Of a stretch of 64,000 nucleotides of DNA, positions 61,759 to 64,000 are shown piece after piece. Each line of letters starts with the position of its first letter. Position 1 is the first letter of the stretch. Source of the DNA: Paenibacillus harenae DSM 16969 (lineage in GTDB: Bacteria; Bacillota; Bacilli; Paenibacillales; Paenibacillaceae). The stretch covers positions 124,001 through 188,000 of the forward strand of contig NZ_KE383846.1 of assembly GCF_000422465.1 (NCBI RefSeq). Reading direction: 5' to 3'. The notes below the pieces were generated by a model. The model made no database searches, had not been told where the DNA came from, and saw only the letters and a program-made list of their open reading frames with translations. Both the position numbers and the translations under genes were made by a program.

Positions 61759-62595
61759 TTACCCCTTCAGTCCGCTGATCGCAAGCGACTCTATGAAATA
61801 ACGCTGACAGAAGAAAAAGACGAGAATAACCGGAACCATCGAAATAATGGAAGCTGCCATAATAACCGGATAGTTCGACGAGCCCATATATTGCGACTGC
61901 ATCGATGCGATCAGCACCTGGATCGTTTGTTTCTCCGGCGTATGCAAGTAAATAAGCGGCCCCATAAAATCATTCCATATGCCCATGAAGCTCAGCGCGG
62001 CTTGAGCGGCGATCGCCGGCTTCGCTACCGGCAGCGCAATCGTCCAGAAGGTGCGGAAGAAGCCGCTGCCGTCGAGCTTAGCCGCTTCGACCAGCTCCGT
62101 CGGCAGGCCGCCCGCAAGGTACTGCCGCAGGAAGAAGACGACAACGATATTGCCGAACAGTCCGGGCACGATAAGCGGCAGCAGGGAATCGACCCAATTA
62201 ATGGCCGAGAACCCGATAAATTGCGGAATCATAACGACGGAATAAGGAATCATCATCGTCCCGAGCAGGCATAGGAAGATCGTATCCTTAAACGGAAAGT
62301 CGATTTTGGCGAATGCATAGGCTGCCATGGTCGATGTGAATAAGCCGATCGCAAGCACGAAGACGACGATGATCGTGCTGTTCATGAAACCGCTGAGCAG
62401 CGGCGAATCGTTCCAAGCCGTCACGTAATTTTTGAATGTGGCCGGGTCCGGTATCCATTTTGGCGGAATTTCGAATACGGTCCGTTGATTTTTCAAGGAA
62501 GTGGATATCGTCCATACGAACGGCGCCAGCATGATGATCGAGCCGATGCCCAGAATCAGCGACACCCACAGATTAGTTATTCGTTTCTGTTGCAT
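61759..62595 (-). CDS. Sugar ABC transporter permease, MalG type
   Basis: 278 residues with six helices. The EAA loop is TELVEAAKLDGSGFFRTFWTIALP and the C-terminus LAISGLKG is the usual end of MalG-like permeases. It lies 41 bases after the other permease. It is the second permease of the GH43 locus. No ATPase gene is nearby. Confidence 0.92.
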   Translation of the reverse strand: MQQKRITNLWVSLILGIGSIIMLAPFVWTISTSLKNQRTVFEIPPKWIPDPATFKNYVTAWNDSPLLSGFMNSTIIVVFVLAIGLFTSTMAAYAFAKIDFPFKDTIFLCLLGTMMIPYSVVMIPQFIGFSAINWVDSLLPLIVPGLFGNIVVVFFLRQYLAGGLPTELVEAAKLDGSGFFRTFWTIALPVAKPAIAAQAALSFMGIWNDFMGPLIYLHTPEKQTIQVLIASMQSQYMGSSNYPVIMAASIISMVPVILVFFFCQRYFIESLAISGLKG

Positions 62596-62635
62596 TTGAA
62601 ATCAAGCTCCCCTCGCTAACGGTAACGGCTAAGAC

Positions 62636-63529
62636 TTAATCGTTATAAACCCAGCGCTTCGACAAGCGGAACTGGATCAGCGTAACGACGAAAATGATAA
62701 GGCCGAGAACCCACGCGATTGCGCTGGCATAGCCCATGCTAAAGTACTTGAACGCATTTTCGAAAATATAGAACACGACGGTTGCCGCGCTGTATTCCGG
62801 ACCGCCGTCCCCTGCCAGCACGTAGATTTGGCTGAACGATTGGAATGCGCCGATCACGCCCATGACGATAACGAAGAAATGAATGTTCGTCAGCAGCGGA
62901 ATCGTAATTAGCCACAGCTTCTGGAAAGCGTTCGCCCCGTCCACCTCGGCCGCCTCGTAATAAGTCGTCGAGATCGATTGAAGCCCCGCAAGATAAAGCA
63001 CCATCGTGCCTCCGACGCCGCCCCAGATGCCCATCAGGATCATCGACGGTTTAATCCAGTCCGGGTTCCCCAGCCAATTCGGCCCTTGTATGCCGAACCA
63101 ATTCCACAGCGATTGATTAAGCAGGCCGAAGTCCTGATTCAATATCCACTGCCACAGCAGCGACACCGCAATAATCGGAGAGATGACCGGCAAGTAATAG
63201 ATCGTTCTTAGAAAAGAAATCCCTTTGAGCGGCCGGTTCATCATAATGGCCAGCAGAAGCGCAACGATCATGCCGACCGGAATGCCGAGCATCATGAACA
63301 CCGTATTATAAAGCGATTTGTATACCTTCTCGTCCTGGAACACCTCGATATAATTGTCTAGTCCTACAAACTCCGGAGGAGAGACCAAATCCCAGGAAGT
63401 GAAGCTTAGCCAGACGGAGTAGATCAGCGGCGCAACGCCGAAGATGAGAAATCCGAGAGCGGGAGCCGCTACAAACAGATAGGCCCATGCGTATTCCTTG
63501 CGGATATAACTAGGTTTGCGTTTTTTCAT
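62636..63529 (-). CDS. Sugar ABC transporter permease, MalF type
   Basis: 297 residues, AGGATG some eight bases before the ATG. It has the RKEYAWAYLFVAAPALGFLIFG first helix and EAA loop TYYEAAEVDGANAFQKLWLITIPL. It begins the operon; no binding-protein gene is present between it and the LacI remnant upstream, so the binding protein is elsewhere or the GH43 lipoprotein substitutes for it in part. Confidence 0.92.
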   Translation of the reverse strand: MKKRKPSYIRKEYAWAYLFVAAPALGFLIFGVAPLIYSVWLSFTSWDLVSPPEFVGLDNYIEVFQDEKVYKSLYNTVFMMLGIPVGMIVALLLAIMMNRPLKGISFLRTIYYLPVISPIIAVSLLWQWILNQDFGLLNQSLWNWFGIQGPNWLGNPDWIKPSMILMGIWGGVGGTMVLYLAGLQSISTTYYEAAEVDGANAFQKLWLITIPLLTNIHFFVIVMGVIGAFQSFSQIYVLAGDGGPEYSAATVVFYIFENAFKYFSMGYASAIAWVLGLIIFVVTLIQFRLSKRWVYND

Positions 63530-63720
63530 GCGTACACATCCTCGCGCTAACGATTCGATAGATTAAATAGGTATTTGTTGCATTAGCAGAGAAGCAATTG
63601 AAGCTTCGGCTGTATTCCCTCGCCCCTTCCGCAGCCGTCATCTAACCTTCGTATGCTTGGCCGGTATTTTGCACATCGCGATTGACGCCTCCTCTAGTTA
63701 AGTGTAAATGAAACCATTAC

Positions 63721-63734
63721 TGTAAGCGCTTTAC
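63721..63734. promoter_or_regulatory. cre-like site downstream of the GH43 operon promoter
   Basis: TGTAAGCGCTTTAC is close to the cre form TGAAAGCGCTTTCA. On the minus strand a TATAAT (63751-63746) lies just upstream, so the site would sit at about +5 to +20. CcpA bound here would block transcription in the presence of glucose. Confidence 0.6.
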
Positions 63735-63792
63735 CTAATAGAAATATTATAAATTATATTGTTATATGTTTATATATTAAATACAGTATAAA

Positions 63793-63830
63793 AAAACACC
63801 ATCATGCTCGACTAAGCATCATGGTGTTTT
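63793..63830 (-). terminator. Terminator of the LacI-family gene
   Basis: Arms AAAACACCAT and ATGGTGTTTT with an inner ATGCT/AGCAT stem and a TTTT tail on each strand. It lies 26 bases after the LacI stop. Confidence 0.8.
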
Positions 63831-63855
63831 AAATTTTCGCTTATTGTTCCAACGC

Positions 63856-64000
63856 TCATTTCTTCGTGAACTGAACCGGAATGACGATACGCTGCGGTTC
63901 ATATTCTCCTTCCAGTTGCGCATGCAGCAGCTCGACGGTCACCTTGCATATTTCATCCTCATTTTGCTGTAAATACGAAACATCCTGGAAATCAGGCCTG
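63856..64000 (-). CDS. LacI-family regulator (partial, C-terminal end)
   Basis: The last 47 codons of a LacI/GalR-type regulator, cut by the right window edge. The frame ends at TGA 63858-63856. The sequence RPDFQDVSYLQQNEDEICKV and VTVELLHAQLEGEYEPQRIV followed by IPVQF is the end of the periplasmic-binding-like domain (helix with L-L and the RIVIPV strand). It precedes the GH43 locus on the same strand, so it is the likely regulator. Confidence 0.8.
   Translation of the reverse strand, partial: RPDFQDVSYLQQNEDEICKVTVELLHAQLEGEYEPQRIVIPVQFTKK

Overview
The window looks like chromosome of a spore-forming Firmicute of the Paenibacillaceae (Paenibacillus/Cohnella type). This rests on strong AGGAGG ribosome binding sites with frequent TTG and GTG starts, S-layer-homology (SLH) proteins, several LacI-controlled sugar ABC loci with family-1 binding proteins, a caa3-type oxidase operon (ctaCDEFG) whose subunit II carries a cytochrome c domain, and a YhcN/YlaJ-type spore lipoprotein. 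No rRNA, tRNA, CRISPR array, phage gene or intact insertion sequence was seen. All taxonomy is inferred from gene content.

Layout. (1) 1-6.1 kb: a sugar ABC locus on the minus strand (permease cut by the window edge, a 976-residue binding protein with extra N-terminal domains, a lipoprotein binding protein), divergent from a LacI regulator; the intergenic region is full of TAACAAAAC-type half-sites. (2) 6.3-14 kb: single minus-strand genes: a Calx-beta surface protein, an SLH-anchored clan GH-A glycosidase, a cupin, a DinB-like protein, a NUDIX hydrolase and a copper-amine-oxidase-N-domain protein. (3) 14.3-19.3 kb: a polyol/sugar operon (polyol-type dehydrogenase, N-terminally deleted ROK kinase, binding protein, two permeases). 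(4) 19.65-22.2 kb: an orphan HTH/NB-ARC/TPR STAND protein. (5) 22.6-27.7 kb: a TetR-linked set (MFS exporter, two short-chain dehydrogenases) and a zinc alcohol dehydrogenase.

(6) 27.8-35.5 kb: a visibly AT-rich extracytoplasmic redox cluster: ResA-like thioredoxin, two proteins with nearly identical cyclophilin-like domains, ResC/CcsA, ResB, a DUF4405 membrane protein, a P460-type c-cytochrome lipoprotein and a PQQ-type sugar dehydrogenase lipoprotein. (7) 35.6-41.6 kb: two secreted alpha/beta hydrolase paralogues around an OmpR-family two-component system, with a decayed response-regulator copy. Three promoters here share one 11-bp-periodic AGGTAA repeat box: one before each hydrolase and one before the redox cluster. 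The simplest reading is a single regulon. (8) 41.7-42.2 kb: remnants of an aldo/keto reductase and an MFS gene beside an intact TetR-like operator.

(9) 42.4-44.2 kb: a Rieske protein fused to a large helical domain. (10) 44.6-48.9 kb: a GntR (YtrA-type) operon with two ABC ATPases and two membrane proteins. (11) 49-54.5 kb: ctaC-ctaD-ctaE-ctaF-ctaG and a DUF420 protein behind a clear sigma-A-type promoter. (12) 54.8-57 kb: a spore lipoprotein, an HxlR regulator and a DUF421 membrane protein. (13) 57.5-64 kb: a second sugar-polymer locus (GH2 enzyme, GH43 lipoprotein, two permeases and, upstream, the end of a LacI regulator) with a cre-like site in its promoter region.

The best candidates for something not yet described are the three-copy AGGTAA promoter box with its duplicated regulator and hydrolases, the redox cluster it may control, the orphan STAND protein and the Rieske/helical fusion. 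All calls come from reading the sequence; no database search was run.
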